A DNA stretch of 64,000 nucleotides, taken from positions 248,001 to 312,000 of the forward strand of contig CALXXT010000002.1 in assembly GCA_944392755.1 (NCBI GenBank), given 5' to 3'. A model generated the notes under the pieces. The model saw only the letters and a list, made by a program, of their open reading frames with translations. It did no database searches and was not told the origin of the DNA. The stretch's first letter is position 1. Each line of letters begins with the position of its first letter. The DNA is from an uncultured Sutterella sp. (GTDB lineage Bacteria > Pseudomonadota > Gammaproteobacteria > Burkholderiales > Burkholderiaceae_F). Made by a program: the position numbers and the translations under genes. Of this stretch, positions 8,149-16,495 are shown one piece after another.

Positions 8149-10332
8149 TTACTTGGTAAGTTCCTTCAGGCGTTCTTCGGTCAGCACGTAGCCGTAGGCA
8201 CGCTTGCGGCCGTCCGGATCGAGCTGGATGTAAACGCCCTGAATTTCGGGAGCGAAGCCCGGGAAGCGGTTGATGCCTTCTTCGAGAACGAGGAAGTACT
8301 TCTGAACCGAGTCACCCCAAACTTCACCCGGCTGGATGCAGAGAACGCCCGGCGGGTAGGGCAGAGCGCCTTCAACCGCGACGCGGCCTGCAGCCTTTTC
8401 AAGCGGAACGAGTTCGCAGTTGCCGCGGATGAATTCGAAGTTCGCCACGGACGGAAGCAGGGCAACCTTCGGGAAGTGCGCCTTGCGGAACATTTCCTTC
8501 TGGAGCTGCTTGACGTTGTTCGACTTGTAGTAGTCGTGCATTTCCTGGCAGAGCTGACGGATCGTGTAGCCCTGATAGCGTTCTTCGTTCGAGTGGTACA
8601 CGGACGGGAGAACTTCGCTCAGCGGAGCGTCGGCATCGAGGTAGGCTTCGAAGCGAGCGATCTGCGTGATCAGGTGTTCCATCTTGGCCGGATCTTCCGC
8701 CGGGGTCATCAGGAACAGGATGGAGTTCAGGTCGCACTTTTCCGGAACGACGCCGTTTTCACGGAGGAAGTTCGCGAGAATCGTGGCGGGGACGCCGAAG
8801 TCAGCATACTGACCCGTATGGACGTTGATGCCCGGGGTCGTCAGGAGGAACTTGCACGGGTCAACGAAGTACTGGTTCTTGCCGTAGCCTTCGAAGTTGT
8901 GCCATTCAGCACCCGGCTCGAACGCGAAGAAGCGAAGTTCCTGCGCGATCTGTTCGGTCGGATAGCTTTCCCAGGGCTTGCCATCGATTTCAGCCGGGAT
9001 AAACGGCTTGATGTACTTGCAGGTCTTCAGGAGAAGCTTGCGGGCGTCAATGACGACGCGGACGCAGTCAGCCCACAGGCGACGGCCGCTTTCACCTTCG
9101 TGCATCTTGGCGTTGACGTCAAGCGCGGCGAAGAGAGCGTAGAACGGCGACGTGGAAGCGTGCATCATGAAGGCGTTGTTGAGGCGCTTATGCGGGCAAT
9201 AGCGCTTCTGGCCCTTGATGTGGCTGTCCTTCTTGTGAATCTGCGAGGTCTGCGAGAAGCCGGCCTGCTGCTTGTGCACGGACTGCGTGACGAAGATGCC
9301 GGGATCATCCGGACCGAGCTCGAGGAGCAGCGGCGAGCAATCCTTCATCATCGGGATGAACTGTTCGTAGCCAACCCAGGCGGAGTCGAACAGGATGTAA
9401 TCGCAGAGGTGGCCGATGCGGTCAACGACCTGACGGGCGTTGTAGATCGTGCCGTCGTACGTGCCGAGCTGAATGATGGCGAGGCGGAACGGGCGCTTTT
9501 CATCGGCGCGGTTCGGAGCCACTTCGCGGACGAGGTCGCGAAGGTACTTTTCATCAAAGCAGTGTTCGTCGATGCCGCCGATGAAGCCGTAGCCGTTACG
9601 AGCCGTTTCGAGATAGACCGGCGTAGCGCCAGCCTGAAGCAGGGCACCGTGGGCGTTCGACTTGTGGTTGTTGCGGTCGAACAGAACGAGATCGCCCGGG
9701 GCAAGGAGGGCGTTCAGAACAACCTTGTTCGAAGCGGACGTGCCGTTCAGAACAAAGTACGTCTTGTCGGCGTTGTAGACCTTGGCAGCGGCCTGCTGAG
9801 CAGCGCAGGGAGCGCCTTCGTGAATCAGAAGGTCGCCCATCGCCACGTCAGCGTTGCAGAGGTCGGAGCGGAAAAGGTTTTCGCCGAAGAAGTTGTAGAA
9901 CTCGCGGCCGGCGGGATGACGACGGAAGAACGCACCGCCCTGATGGCCCGGGCAGTCAAACTGCGCATAGCCCACCTTGCAGTAGTCTTCAAGGGCTCCG
10001 AAGAACGGGGGGAGCATCTTTTCTTCGTACTTCTTGGCGGCCTTGTCGATCTGGCGGCCGTAGAGGCCGGCGTCCGTCGCCTTGCGGTCGATCACGCTAA
10101 CGACCTTGCCGACGAGTTCGGCGGGGAGCTGCGTGCCGTCATTCACGACAATGACGGGGATGCCGAACGCCGTGGCTTCGACCTTCTCGAGCTTGCCGGA
10201 GGTGGCCTCTTCGGCCGTCATGACGACAGCGGACACTTCCGTAAGATCGGCGTGGTCAAAGTCAACAACAGTGCGTTCGCACTTGAAGGTCGACAGGGTA
10301 TCAGGCGTAGCGGCAATTTGAAGCTTTCGCAT
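8149..10332 (-). CDS. speF: Inducible ornithine decarboxylase
   Basis: 727 aa, like E. coli SpeF/SpeC (about 711-732). It decarboxylates L-ornithine to putrescine using PLP and consumes a proton, giving acid resistance and polyamine. An N-terminal wing domain (about 1-105) precedes the fold type I core. FDCPGHQGGAFFRRHP lies near residue 125, FDSAWVGYEQF near 315, and the PLP-lysine region SVHKQQAGFSQ gives Lys354 (Lys355 in E. coli SpeC). HASTSPFYALFAALDVNAKM follows and is diagnostic of ornithine rather than lysine decarboxylases. It is followed by potE. A 34-codon SpeFL-like leader ORF lies 301 nt upstream, so the operon is probably ornithine-inducible. The start is the ATG at 10332 (MRKLQIAA); its own Shine-Dalgarno is weak. 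Confidence 0.95.
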   Translation of the reverse strand: MRKLQIAATPDTLSTFKCERTVVDFDHADLTEVSAVVMTAEEATSGKLEKVEATAFGIPVIVVNDGTQLPAELVGKVVSVIDRKATDAGLYGRQIDKAAKKYEEKMLPPFFGALEDYCKVGYAQFDCPGHQGGAFFRRHPAGREFYNFFGENLFRSDLCNADVAMGDLLIHEGAPCAAQQAAAKVYNADKTYFVLNGTSASNKVVLNALLAPGDLVLFDRNNHKSNAHGALLQAGATPVYLETARNGYGFIGGIDEHCFDEKYLRDLVREVAPNRADEKRPFRLAIIQLGTYDGTIYNARQVVDRIGHLCDYILFDSAWVGYEQFIPMMKDCSPLLLELGPDDPGIFVTQSVHKQQAGFSQTSQIHKKDSHIKGQKRYCPHKRLNNAFMMHASTSPFYALFAALDVNAKMHEGESGRRLWADCVRVVIDARKLLLKTCKYIKPFIPAEIDGKPWESYPTEQIAQELRFFAFEPGAEWHNFEGYGKNQYFVDPCKFLLTTPGINVHTGQYADFGVPATILANFLRENGVVPEKCDLNSILFLMTPAEDPAKMEHLITQIARFEAYLDADAPLSEVLPSVYHSNEERYQGYTIRQLCQEMHDYYKSNNVKQLQKEMFRKAHFPKVALLPSVANFEFIRGNCELVPLEKAAGRVAVEGALPYPPGVLCIQPGEVWGDSVQKYFLVLEEGINRFPGFAPEIQGVYIQLDPDGRKRAYGYVLTEERLKELTK

Positions 10333-10633
10333 CTTTTAGAGACTCGCTTGGTTAGTTAAAGAATGCAACAGAGATGATCGAGATTTCGAAACAAGTGTTT
10401 CGAAGGTCATTCTGAAGCAACCTAAAATCAGCCACTTTGTTGTGCTGCGCAGGGCAAGCCAAGTCTCTACCGATGTAAAGACACACCGATCTCACCGGAC
10501 GAAAAATCGACCGTAAAAACGATTCAACAAATTGGCTGCGGATTTGACAGCCCTACAGATGGAGGGTGTCGGGACACTGCCGGAATTGGCTCAACAAGGA
10601 AGAATCACCAACTCCGACGGAATTCGGAGGGGA
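10333..10633 (-). promoter_or_regulatory. speFL-speF intercistronic leader segment
   Basis: These 301 nt lie between the leader stop codon and the speF start. A hairpin with arms CTCCGA (10612-10617) and TCGGAG (10624-10629) forms immediately after the leader stop. A perfect 20-nt palindrome sits at 10385-10404. A 24-codon ORF at 10336-10410 ends 3 nt before the speF ATG. In E. coli the corresponding segment carries Rho-dependent termination that is relieved when ornithine stalls the ribosome on speFL; the same role here is inferred. Confidence 0.55.
10385..10404. promoter_or_regulatory. Perfect inverted repeat upstream of speF
   Basis: TTCGAAACAAGTGTTTCGAA has 9-bp arms and a 2-bp spacer, 53 nt before the speF start and inside the transcribed leader. 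It could be an operator or an RNA hairpin that affects speF translation. A partial copy of the arm (TTTCGAAACC) occurs near 10880. Confidence 0.4.
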
Positions 10634-10738
10634 TTAACGTGCGGCGTCGGCGTCGAAACGGCAGAAGCTGAAGCAGGTACGCTTCGCGAAGCACATAATG
10701 TGGCGAGTGCGACGAATACCAACGTTATAGACGGACAT
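10634..10738 (-). CDS. speFL: SpeFL-like ornithine-sensing leader (arrest) peptide
   Basis: 34 codons ending in TAA, directly upstream of speF in the same direction. The core IRRTRHIMCFAKR (residues 8-20) matches E. coli SpeFL IRRTTHIMKFAHR, and the downstream FxFxxF aromatic pattern is kept (FSFCRF, residues 23-28). Length (34 aa) and the terminal Ala-Arg-stop are also the same. In E. coli, ornithine bound by the nascent peptide and ribosome stalls termination and prevents premature Rho termination before speF. Differences: Gly replaces the first His of the HIRRxxH motif, and three extra residues lie between the core and the C-terminus. AGGGG precedes two adjacent in-frame ATGs (10741 and 10738); spacing favours 10738. 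The identification rests on recalled E. coli sequence plus genomic position. Confidence 0.85.
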   Translation of the reverse strand: MSVYNVGIRRTRHIMCFAKRTCFSFCRFDADAAR

Positions 10739-10824
10739 CATGGACCCCTGTATTGATTGAGGAGACCCGCGTGATGATTTTGCTCGGATCTGAACCTTTT
10801 CGGTTCGGAAACTATGCTATTGGG

Positions 10825-10855
10825 TTTAGACGCGCATCGCATTGATATTTGTCAA
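10825..10855 (-). promoter_or_regulatory. Candidate sigma-70 promoter of the speFL-speF-potE transcript
   Basis: On the minus strand a consensus -35 TTGACA (10855-10850) lies upstream of a weak -10 such as TCTAAA (10830-10825) with a long 19-bp spacer, or GTCTAA with 18 bp. This would place the start about 80 nt before the leader ORF. The -10 is poor, so an activator may be needed. Confidence 0.4.
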
Positions 10856-11792
10856 ACTCCTTAGATATTGGGCGGAAACATTTCGAAACCATTGAAAGTA
10901 ATAGGAAAAACCTCAATTTAACCCAGTAAAACCCAGTTGTTCGGTTTTATAAAACGGCAGTTGGGGTATACCTAACAATCTGAAAAATAAGGGAAATATG
11001 GATTTATCAAACCTTCTAAGAGGTTTGATGGTATTTTCCCCAATAGAGGCTTTTAAGTTCGCTATTCTTTGACTTTCAAGATCGGGGGTGCCGAAAAAAT
11101 AGGCAGAGTTTCTTCGGAAATCGGCCTTACGCTCGCGTGTGTTCGTTCAACAGGCGAGAGTCCCGATAGGCGGATGGCAACTGCAGCCTCCCCCATATGC
11201 AGACGCCATATGGCGATAGTCTTTTAGCGAGATAAAGCGACCAGACTTCTTCTTGGACGGCATCCCATTAAAGCAGGGTGTGCGCAGTTGCGCGGAGCCT
11301 TTGATGTTGCTGCTGAGGGGCAGCGGATTCACGTACGGCATGGCGAAGAGGGGATGTTTTTTGCAGGAGCAGGAAGGCGGCTCTGTGACTTGAAACTCTC
11401 CGTCAAAGGGAAGTCGTTACCGAAGCTTAACGAACAAAGGACAAAGACCTGACGCGTGAAGAATCTTGAGTTGAGGTTCTTCGGGCCCGACTTGCGGCAA
11501 TCTGCAAGTACGCAAATGTGCGAGCAAGCTTCTTCGGAGATTCAAAGCCACATGCAAAAGTGGCTCAAACTCAGCTGGAATGCGGTCGAATCCTGCGCCA
11601 TGTGCATTTGCCAGATCAGCTGGAAATGATGCTGGAAGATGCAAGAGATCTTTGGAAGTCAAGTGCGTCCAAAGGAAAACCAACTCCAGCCAGGCGTATT
11701 GGCACGCAGCGCAGGGCGAATGCTTAAAAATACGCGCCCTCTGGGAATTGGGCTGGACGTGCCCGGAAGATGTCGGCCTCTTCAGGATCAAA
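10856..11792. other. About 0.9 kb without a recognisable gene
   Basis: The segment upstream of the speFL transcript is AT-rich from about 10.84 to 11.09 kb, unlike its neighbours. It contains a 9-bp-arm hairpin at 11006-11029 (ATCAAACCT and AGGTTTGAT) and a direct repeat AACCCAGT near 10920-10940. Reading frames at 11147-11341 (minus), 11417-11791 (minus) and 11470-11727 (plus) show no motif I recognise and overlap each other. It may hold a decayed gene or an unannotated RNA, or be regulatory DNA for the ornithine operon. I cannot support a specific call. Confidence 0.4.
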
Positions 11793-11824
11793 ACCGCCCA
11801 CCGTGTGCTCGCACGGTGGGCGGT
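11793..11824 (-). terminator. Intrinsic terminator of the pepN-fbp operon
   Basis: The 13-bp arms ACCGCCCACCGTG (11793-11805) and CACGGTGGGCGGT (11812-11824) enclose a 6-nt loop. On the minus strand the stem runs into TTTTGATCC. It lies 47 bp past the fbp stop. Confidence 0.85.
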
Positions 11825-11871
11825 GTATGGGCTGAAACTCTTCCCGATCTATCCGATCGAGGCGATGCCGG

Positions 11872-12873
11872 TTACTTTGCCTTATGGTACTCGGTCACTC
11901 GAGTTACTTCTTCTTTTGCGCCAAGGAAGACGGCTACGCGTTCATGGATCCCCTGCGGAACGATGTCAAGAATGGGCTGGAGGCCATTCGTGGCAGCACC
12001 TCCAGCGGTCTCCATGATCTTGGCCATCGGAGCAGCCTCATACATGAGACGAAGCTTGCCGGGGCGATCAGGATTACGGCTATCGCGAGGATACATGAAG
12101 ATGCCGCCACGCTGCAGAATGCGATGCACTTCGGCAACCATCGCCGCTATCCAGCGCATGTTGTAGTTCTTCGCACGCGGTCCTTCTGCCCCCTGCAGAA
12201 GTTCGCTGACGTAGCGCTGAACGGCGGGTTCCCAGAACCGTTGGTTCGACATGTTGATGGCGAATTCCTTGGCGCTCTCGCTCACCTTGACTTCTTCGCG
12301 CGTCAGGCGGAAGGTGCCTGTAGCGGGGTCACGGGTAAACATCACGAGGGAGCGGCCGAGAGTCAGCACAAGCTGGGTCTGCGGCCCGTAAATGCAGTAG
12401 CCAGCCGCGAGAATATTGCGGCCAGGCTGCAGAAAGTCGGCATCACTCACATCGTGAGTGATCCTGGGGGCTGGAAGAATTGAGAAGATTGAACCGATCG
12501 ACACGTTGATGTCGATGTTGCTCGAACCGTCAAGCGGATCGAAGCAGATAAGGTATGGCCCGACGGGGAGTTCGTCCGGCACACGGATGACATGGTCTAC
12601 TTCTTCGCTCACCATACCGCTCACTGAGGCTGTGCGCGCCACGGCTTCCACGAAAATATCGTTGCTGATGACGTCGAGCTTCTTCTGGTCTTCTCCTTGC
12701 ACGTTTTCCGTTCCGGCAAGTCCAAGCACGCCAGCAAGCGCGCCTGAGCGGACTTTGGAGCCGATCATCGCACACGCGTCCGAAATGCCGAAAATCAGAC
12801 GCGCAAGCGCCGGGTCAAGACCATGTTCGCGCTGTTCGAGCGAGAGATACTGCTGAAGGGAAAAGGGTGTCAC
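11872..12873 (-). CDS. fbp: Fructose-1,6-bisphosphatase class I
   Basis: 333 aa, the normal length for this class. It hydrolyses fructose-1,6-bisphosphate to fructose-6-phosphate, the committed step of gluconeogenesis, in the cytosol. The metal and phosphate site FDPLDGSSNIDINVSIGS (about residues 109-126) is intact, as are SEEVD near residue 89 and the sugar-binding KLRLMYEAAPMA near 273. With the class II aldolase at 27176 it supports a gluconeogenic metabolism, typical of asaccharolytic gut betaproteobacteria (inference). The start at 12873 (MTPFSLQQYL) is 24 bp after the pepN stop, so the two are probably cotranscribed. Confidence 0.95.
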   Translation of the reverse strand: MTPFSLQQYLSLEQREHGLDPALARLIFGISDACAMIGSKVRSGALAGVLGLAGTENVQGEDQKKLDVISNDIFVEAVARTASVSGMVSEEVDHVIRVPDELPVGPYLICFDPLDGSSNIDINVSIGSIFSILPAPRITHDVSDADFLQPGRNILAAGYCIYGPQTQLVLTLGRSLVMFTRDPATGTFRLTREEVKVSESAKEFAINMSNQRFWEPAVQRYVSELLQGAEGPRAKNYNMRWIAAMVAEVHRILQRGGIFMYPRDSRNPDRPGKLRLMYEAAPMAKIMETAGGAATNGLQPILDIVPQGIHERVAVFLGAKEEVTRVTEYHKAK

Positions 12874-12897
12874 TTCATTGCTCCTTGGAAGTAAGAG

Positions 12898-15573
12898 TCA
12901 AACGGGATTGTGAAGCGCCTTGCCGATCACTTCGGCGACGCTTGCAGAGAGTTCATCTTTGTGCTCGTAGACTGCGTTGAGCGCTTCGAACTGCAATTTC
13001 GCAAGCTTCGGGGTGAAGCGGCGCCAATTTTCAAGCGCTCGTGCGACGCGGGCGGCAACCTGAGGATTGAGCTGATTGAGCTCCAGCACGGTTTCGACCC
13101 AGAGACGGTAGCCGGAGCCGTCTGGGCGATGAAATTCGGCTGGGTTCTGCGTGAAGAAAGCCAAAAGCAGTGAATAAACGTTGTTCGGATTGCGAATGGA
13201 GAAAAAATTGGCCTGCTTAAGTTCTCGGACGCGCTCAATCACGGGGGGCTCACCGGCAAAACTCGCAGCAGTCGACTGGATTTGCAGCCACTTGTTGAGA
13301 AGAAGCGGCTCCTTCCACCAAGCCTGAAGGGCCTCTACAGACATGTCCTGTTTGGCAGGCGTCACCGAATTCACCATAGAGCGGAGGGCGGCGATGCGAT
13401 CGGTGAGGTTGTTGGCTTCGGCGAACTGATCTTTGAGGAGTATCGCTGCACGCGGATTTCCAGCGGCATGCGCATATTCGAGCGAAAGGTTCTTCAGGGC
13501 ACGCTTGCCGGCAGCTTCAGCCGTCGGTTCGTATTCCCCAGGGGTCACATTTTGGGCTGCGGCATCAAGGAAAGCGGTCAGGTGTCGGCGTCCAATTTCG
13601 GCTCGAACGGATTGCCAGGCGAGATGAACGGCCTGCGGATCAATGAGCGGAAGCGTGTCCGCGACAACCTTCTCGCTCGGCATTTCAAGGGCTACGGCCT
13701 TAAAAGCCGGAGAGAGCGATTCATCCTTCAGGACGGCTGCGACAGCTTCCATGAGTTGCAGATTCGTCTCAGGCGTGCGGTGCGAGAGAATGGCCTGAGT
13801 CTGATCTCGGACGGCACGAATGAGGAGGGCGTTAAGGGCATCCCAGCGGTTGAATGGATCCAGATCGTGCGCGGCAAGGAAAGCGAGTTCCTCCTCGCCA
13901 TAGTTCGTCTTTAAAACGATCGGCGCCGCAAAGCCGCGGTTGAGTGAAAGCACAGGCTTCTCGGGCACATTTTGGAAGATCCATTCTTCATGGGACTTCG
14001 AAAATTCGAGCATGCGCGTGCCGGCGGAAGGGGGCTGCTCTTCGCCAAGAAGCTGGACGGGCATCTCCTGACCTTTGCCGTCAAGGAGCGCAACGGGGAA
14101 AGGAATCAGGAGGGGTTTTTTCACAGGTTGGCCCGGCGTGGGCGGCGTCGACTGCTCGGCTGTGAGCGTGAAGGTTTGCTTCTCCTCATCCCAGCGGCCG
14201 GAGACGCTCACTTGCGGAGTACCTGCCTGGCTGTACCAGCGGCGGAACTGCGAGAGATCCCGCCCACTGGCCTCTTCCATGGCACTGAGAAAGGCTTCGC
14301 AGTCGACGGCATGTCCGTCATTTTTTTGAATGTAGAGGTCGAACCCTTTGCGGAAAGTGTCGCGGCCGAGGAGCGTCTGCAGCATGCGGATTACTTCCGC
14401 TCCTTTTTCATAAACGGTTGTCGTATAGAAGTTGCCGATTTCCTGATAGCTTTCAGGGCGGATTGGATGAGCCATTGGACCGGCATCTTCTGCAAACTGA
14501 GCGGCACGCAGGACTTGCACGTCGCGGATACGTTGCACCGCTCGGGCCGAGGGCGTGCCGAGCATGTCGGCCGAGAATTCCTGGTCACGGAAGACCGTCA
14601 GACCTTCTTTCAGCGTAAGCTGGAACCAGTCGCGAAGCGTCACGCGGTCGCCGGTCCAGTTGTGAAAGTACTCATGTCCAACAACCGATTCGACGCGAAG
14701 GTAGTCGGCATCCGTGGCAACCTTCGGATTGGCGAGGGCGCAGCGGGCGTTGAAGATGTTGAGCCCCTTATTTTCCATTGCGCCGAAATTGAAGTCGTTT
14801 GTGGCGACGATCTTGAAGTCGTCGAGGTCAAGTTCCAGCCCCCAGCGTTCTTCGTCCCATCGAATCGCTTTCTTGAGACTTTCGAGGGTGTGCTGAGTCT
14901 TATCCTCATCCTGAGGATCAACCCAAACCGAGAGTCGAGCCGTTCGACCGTCCTTCAACGGGAATTTTTCTTCGCGGCAGACAAGATGTCCAGCTACGAG
15001 CGCAAAGAGGTAGCAGGGTTTCGGGAACGGATCTTCGAACGTGAGTTCTCGACGGCCGTCGCCCAAGTCCGCTTCATTCGTCAGATTGCCGTTCGAGAGC
15101 ATGACCGGATAGACATCGCGCGGTCCTCGGATGACGGTGGTGTATTTGGCCAGAATGTCGGGACGGTCCGGGAAGTACGTGATCCGGCGGAACCCCTCAG
15201 CTTCGCATTGGCTCATGAGCGAGGTGCCTGAGGCGTAAATGCCGGAGAGCGCCGTGTTTGCTTTAGGACTGAAGCGGTTTACCACTGTGAGCTTTACAGG
15301 CTTGCGGATTCCTGAAATTTCAATCCCATCCGGGCGCACAGTGTAGTGGTCCTCGGAAAGTTCAACACCGTCAAGCGAAATGCTGACGAGCGTGAGATCT
15401 TCACCATTGAGAAAAAGAACGTCCGTCTCGCCCTTTGCGTTTGGGTTTGGACGGACCGACATGGTGTTCTTAACGGCCGTGCTCTCAGCGTCAAGATCGA
15501 ATTCGAGCCGCACTTCGTCGATGAGATGCGACGGAGCTCGGTAGTCAGATCGGTAAATCGTCTTTTGTGCCAT
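12898..15573 (-). CDS. pepN: Aminopeptidase N (M1 family)
   Basis: 891 aa, as in E. coli (870). It is a cytosolic zinc exopeptidase that removes N-terminal residues from peptides. The substrate-recognition loop GAMEN is at residues 264-268. The zinc motif HEYFH supplies His300, Glu301 and His304, and the distal Glu323 is in LKEGLTVFRDQ. An N-terminal beta domain precedes the catalytic domain, and the C-terminal third is the helical domain of bacterial PepN. The ATG at 15573 opens MAQKTIYRSDYRAP. It is first in an operon with fbp. Confidence 0.96.
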   Translation of the reverse strand: MAQKTIYRSDYRAPSHLIDEVRLEFDLDAESTAVKNTMSVRPNPNAKGETDVLFLNGEDLTLVSISLDGVELSEDHYTVRPDGIEISGIRKPVKLTVVNRFSPKANTALSGIYASGTSLMSQCEAEGFRRITYFPDRPDILAKYTTVIRGPRDVYPVMLSNGNLTNEADLGDGRRELTFEDPFPKPCYLFALVAGHLVCREEKFPLKDGRTARLSVWVDPQDEDKTQHTLESLKKAIRWDEERWGLELDLDDFKIVATNDFNFGAMENKGLNIFNARCALANPKVATDADYLRVESVVGHEYFHNWTGDRVTLRDWFQLTLKEGLTVFRDQEFSADMLGTPSARAVQRIRDVQVLRAAQFAEDAGPMAHPIRPESYQEIGNFYTTTVYEKGAEVIRMLQTLLGRDTFRKGFDLYIQKNDGHAVDCEAFLSAMEEASGRDLSQFRRWYSQAGTPQVSVSGRWDEEKQTFTLTAEQSTPPTPGQPVKKPLLIPFPVALLDGKGQEMPVQLLGEEQPPSAGTRMLEFSKSHEEWIFQNVPEKPVLSLNRGFAAPIVLKTNYGEEELAFLAAHDLDPFNRWDALNALLIRAVRDQTQAILSHRTPETNLQLMEAVAAVLKDESLSPAFKAVALEMPSEKVVADTLPLIDPQAVHLAWQSVRAEIGRRHLTAFLDAAAQNVTPGEYEPTAEAAGKRALKNLSLEYAHAAGNPRAAILLKDQFAEANNLTDRIAALRSMVNSVTPAKQDMSVEALQAWWKEPLLLNKWLQIQSTAASFAGEPPVIERVRELKQANFFSIRNPNNVYSLLLAFFTQNPAEFHRPDGSGYRLWVETVLELNQLNPQVAARVARALENWRRFTPKLAKLQFEALNAVYEHKDELSASVAEVIGKALHNPV

Positions 15574-15669
15574 GGGGAATCTTCCATAGAACTGTCGAGC
15601 ATGATTGTGCCGACAGTAAGTGCATGCAGTCCTGAAATTTTAGAACGATCAATGCACCACTTTCCGAAC

Positions 15670-15701
15670 AAAAAAATCCCGCGTCGCTGCGCGGCGCGGG
15701 A
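15670..15701 (-). terminator. Intrinsic terminator of the tetraheme cytochrome gene
   Basis: TCCCGCG (15677-15683) and CGCGGGA (15695-15701) form the stem. On the minus strand it is followed by seven T residues. It separates the cytochrome gene from pepN. Confidence 0.85.
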
Positions 15702-15735
15702 CTGGGAAAATTCGATCAACTGAATCCGGTTCGAA

Positions 15736-16329
15736 TTACTCGGCCTTTTCCTGAGTGAAGGAGATTACGTAGCCGTAGTTGTGGCCGGCCGTCGGGTGGC
15801 AGGAGAGGCAGTCGACGCGCTTCTCAGCTTCGGGCCCCATGCCGCGATGGATCTGCTGAACCATGGGCTTGGCCGGGTTGTACATCTTTTCCACGTCGTG
15901 GCAGCCACGGCAGGCCGAGAAGTTGCGATCGATCATCTGCTGATGGACGGCGTTGGCCATTTCTTCGCGCTTTTCGAGCTGCTTTTCATGCGTCGAGAGC
16001 GAACCCTGGATCTGGCCAATCAGCGAGACGGAACCAGCATGAGCCTTGTCGAGCAGAAGAGCGACGTAGTCGATCGGGCCAACGTGTTCGTTCGAATGAT
16101 TCTTCAAGTGGCAGTCCGAGCAACCGGCCGTGCCGCCAGACGCAGTGCGGAAATGGTCGCCCTTCTTATAGGCGGCGTAGGTGAGATCCATGGAGTGGCA
16201 GAATTCACCGCAGAACTTCACGGAGCCGGCCCAGTGCACGACGCTCGTCAGCACGCCGACGAAGATAATGCCGATCACGACGCCGATCAGGCAGATGCCG
16301 GCAAGATACCATTTGCTGTTCTTTTCCAT
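15736..16329 (-). CDS. NapC/NrfH-family membrane-anchored tetraheme cytochrome c
   Basis: 197 aa. A single N-terminal membrane helix (about residues 8-30) anchors a periplasmic domain with four heme-attachment motifs: CGEFCH (40-45), CSDCH (70-74), CRGCH (about 140) and CLSCH (about 175). The family oxidises menaquinol and passes electrons to periplasmic reductases such as nitrite, nitrate, TMAO or fumarate reductases. The first motif is CX3CH rather than CXXCH. No partner reductase is adjacent, so the acceptor is unknown; a flavocytochrome or NrfA elsewhere is possible. A perfect FNR palindrome lies about 170 bp upstream and a strong terminator follows, so it is probably a monocistronic anaerobic gene. 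Confidence 0.88.
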   Translation of the reverse strand: MEKNSKWYLAGICLIGVVIGIIFVGVLTSVVHWAGSVKFCGEFCHSMDLTYAAYKKGDHFRTASGGTAGCSDCHLKNHSNEHVGPIDYVALLLDKAHAGSVSLIGQIQGSLSTHEKQLEKREEMANAVHQQMIDRNFSACRGCHDVEKMYNPAKPMVQQIHRGMGPEAEKRVDCLSCHPTAGHNYGYVISFTQEKAE

Positions 16330-16495
16330 TTAGGGAACCTTTTGTTGGGGAGACATCCGCTTTATCGACGGTCTTCGTCGTGTGCGTCAGCTACGCGGAG
16401 TCGGGGTCTTCGATGGACTTCGCCGAATTGGAAAAACGGACTGGAGTCAGGTTTGTAATCATATTCTTCCAATTGTAAATTCGGTGAAATCTCCG

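Noticed and set aside
8476..10359. Plus-strand frame of 627 codons opposite speF
   Set aside because: It is a shadow of the strongly codon-biased speF gene; no domain was recognised.
10532..10756. Plus-strand reading frame of 74 codons in the speF leader region
   Set aside because: It is antisense to the SpeFL-like leader, has no motif or ribosome-binding site, and its codon pattern is explained by the minus-strand leader.
10761..10846. Plus-strand 23-codon ORF with a good-looking AGGAG (MILLGSEPF...)
   Set aside because: It lies in the presumed 5' untranslated region of the opposite-strand leader and has no conserved features; the AGGAG is probably chance.
10842..10855. FNR-like TTGATATTTGTCAA upstream of the speFL leader
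   Set aside because: One half-site deviates from consensus and overlaps the TTGACA -35 in a position not typical for FNR activation. The simpler reading is a sigma-70 -35 element.
11417..11791. Minus-strand 124-codon frame and overlapping plus-strand frame at 11470-11727
   Set aside because: They overlap on opposite strands, show no domain or good ribosome-binding site, and part of one runs toward the fbp terminator.
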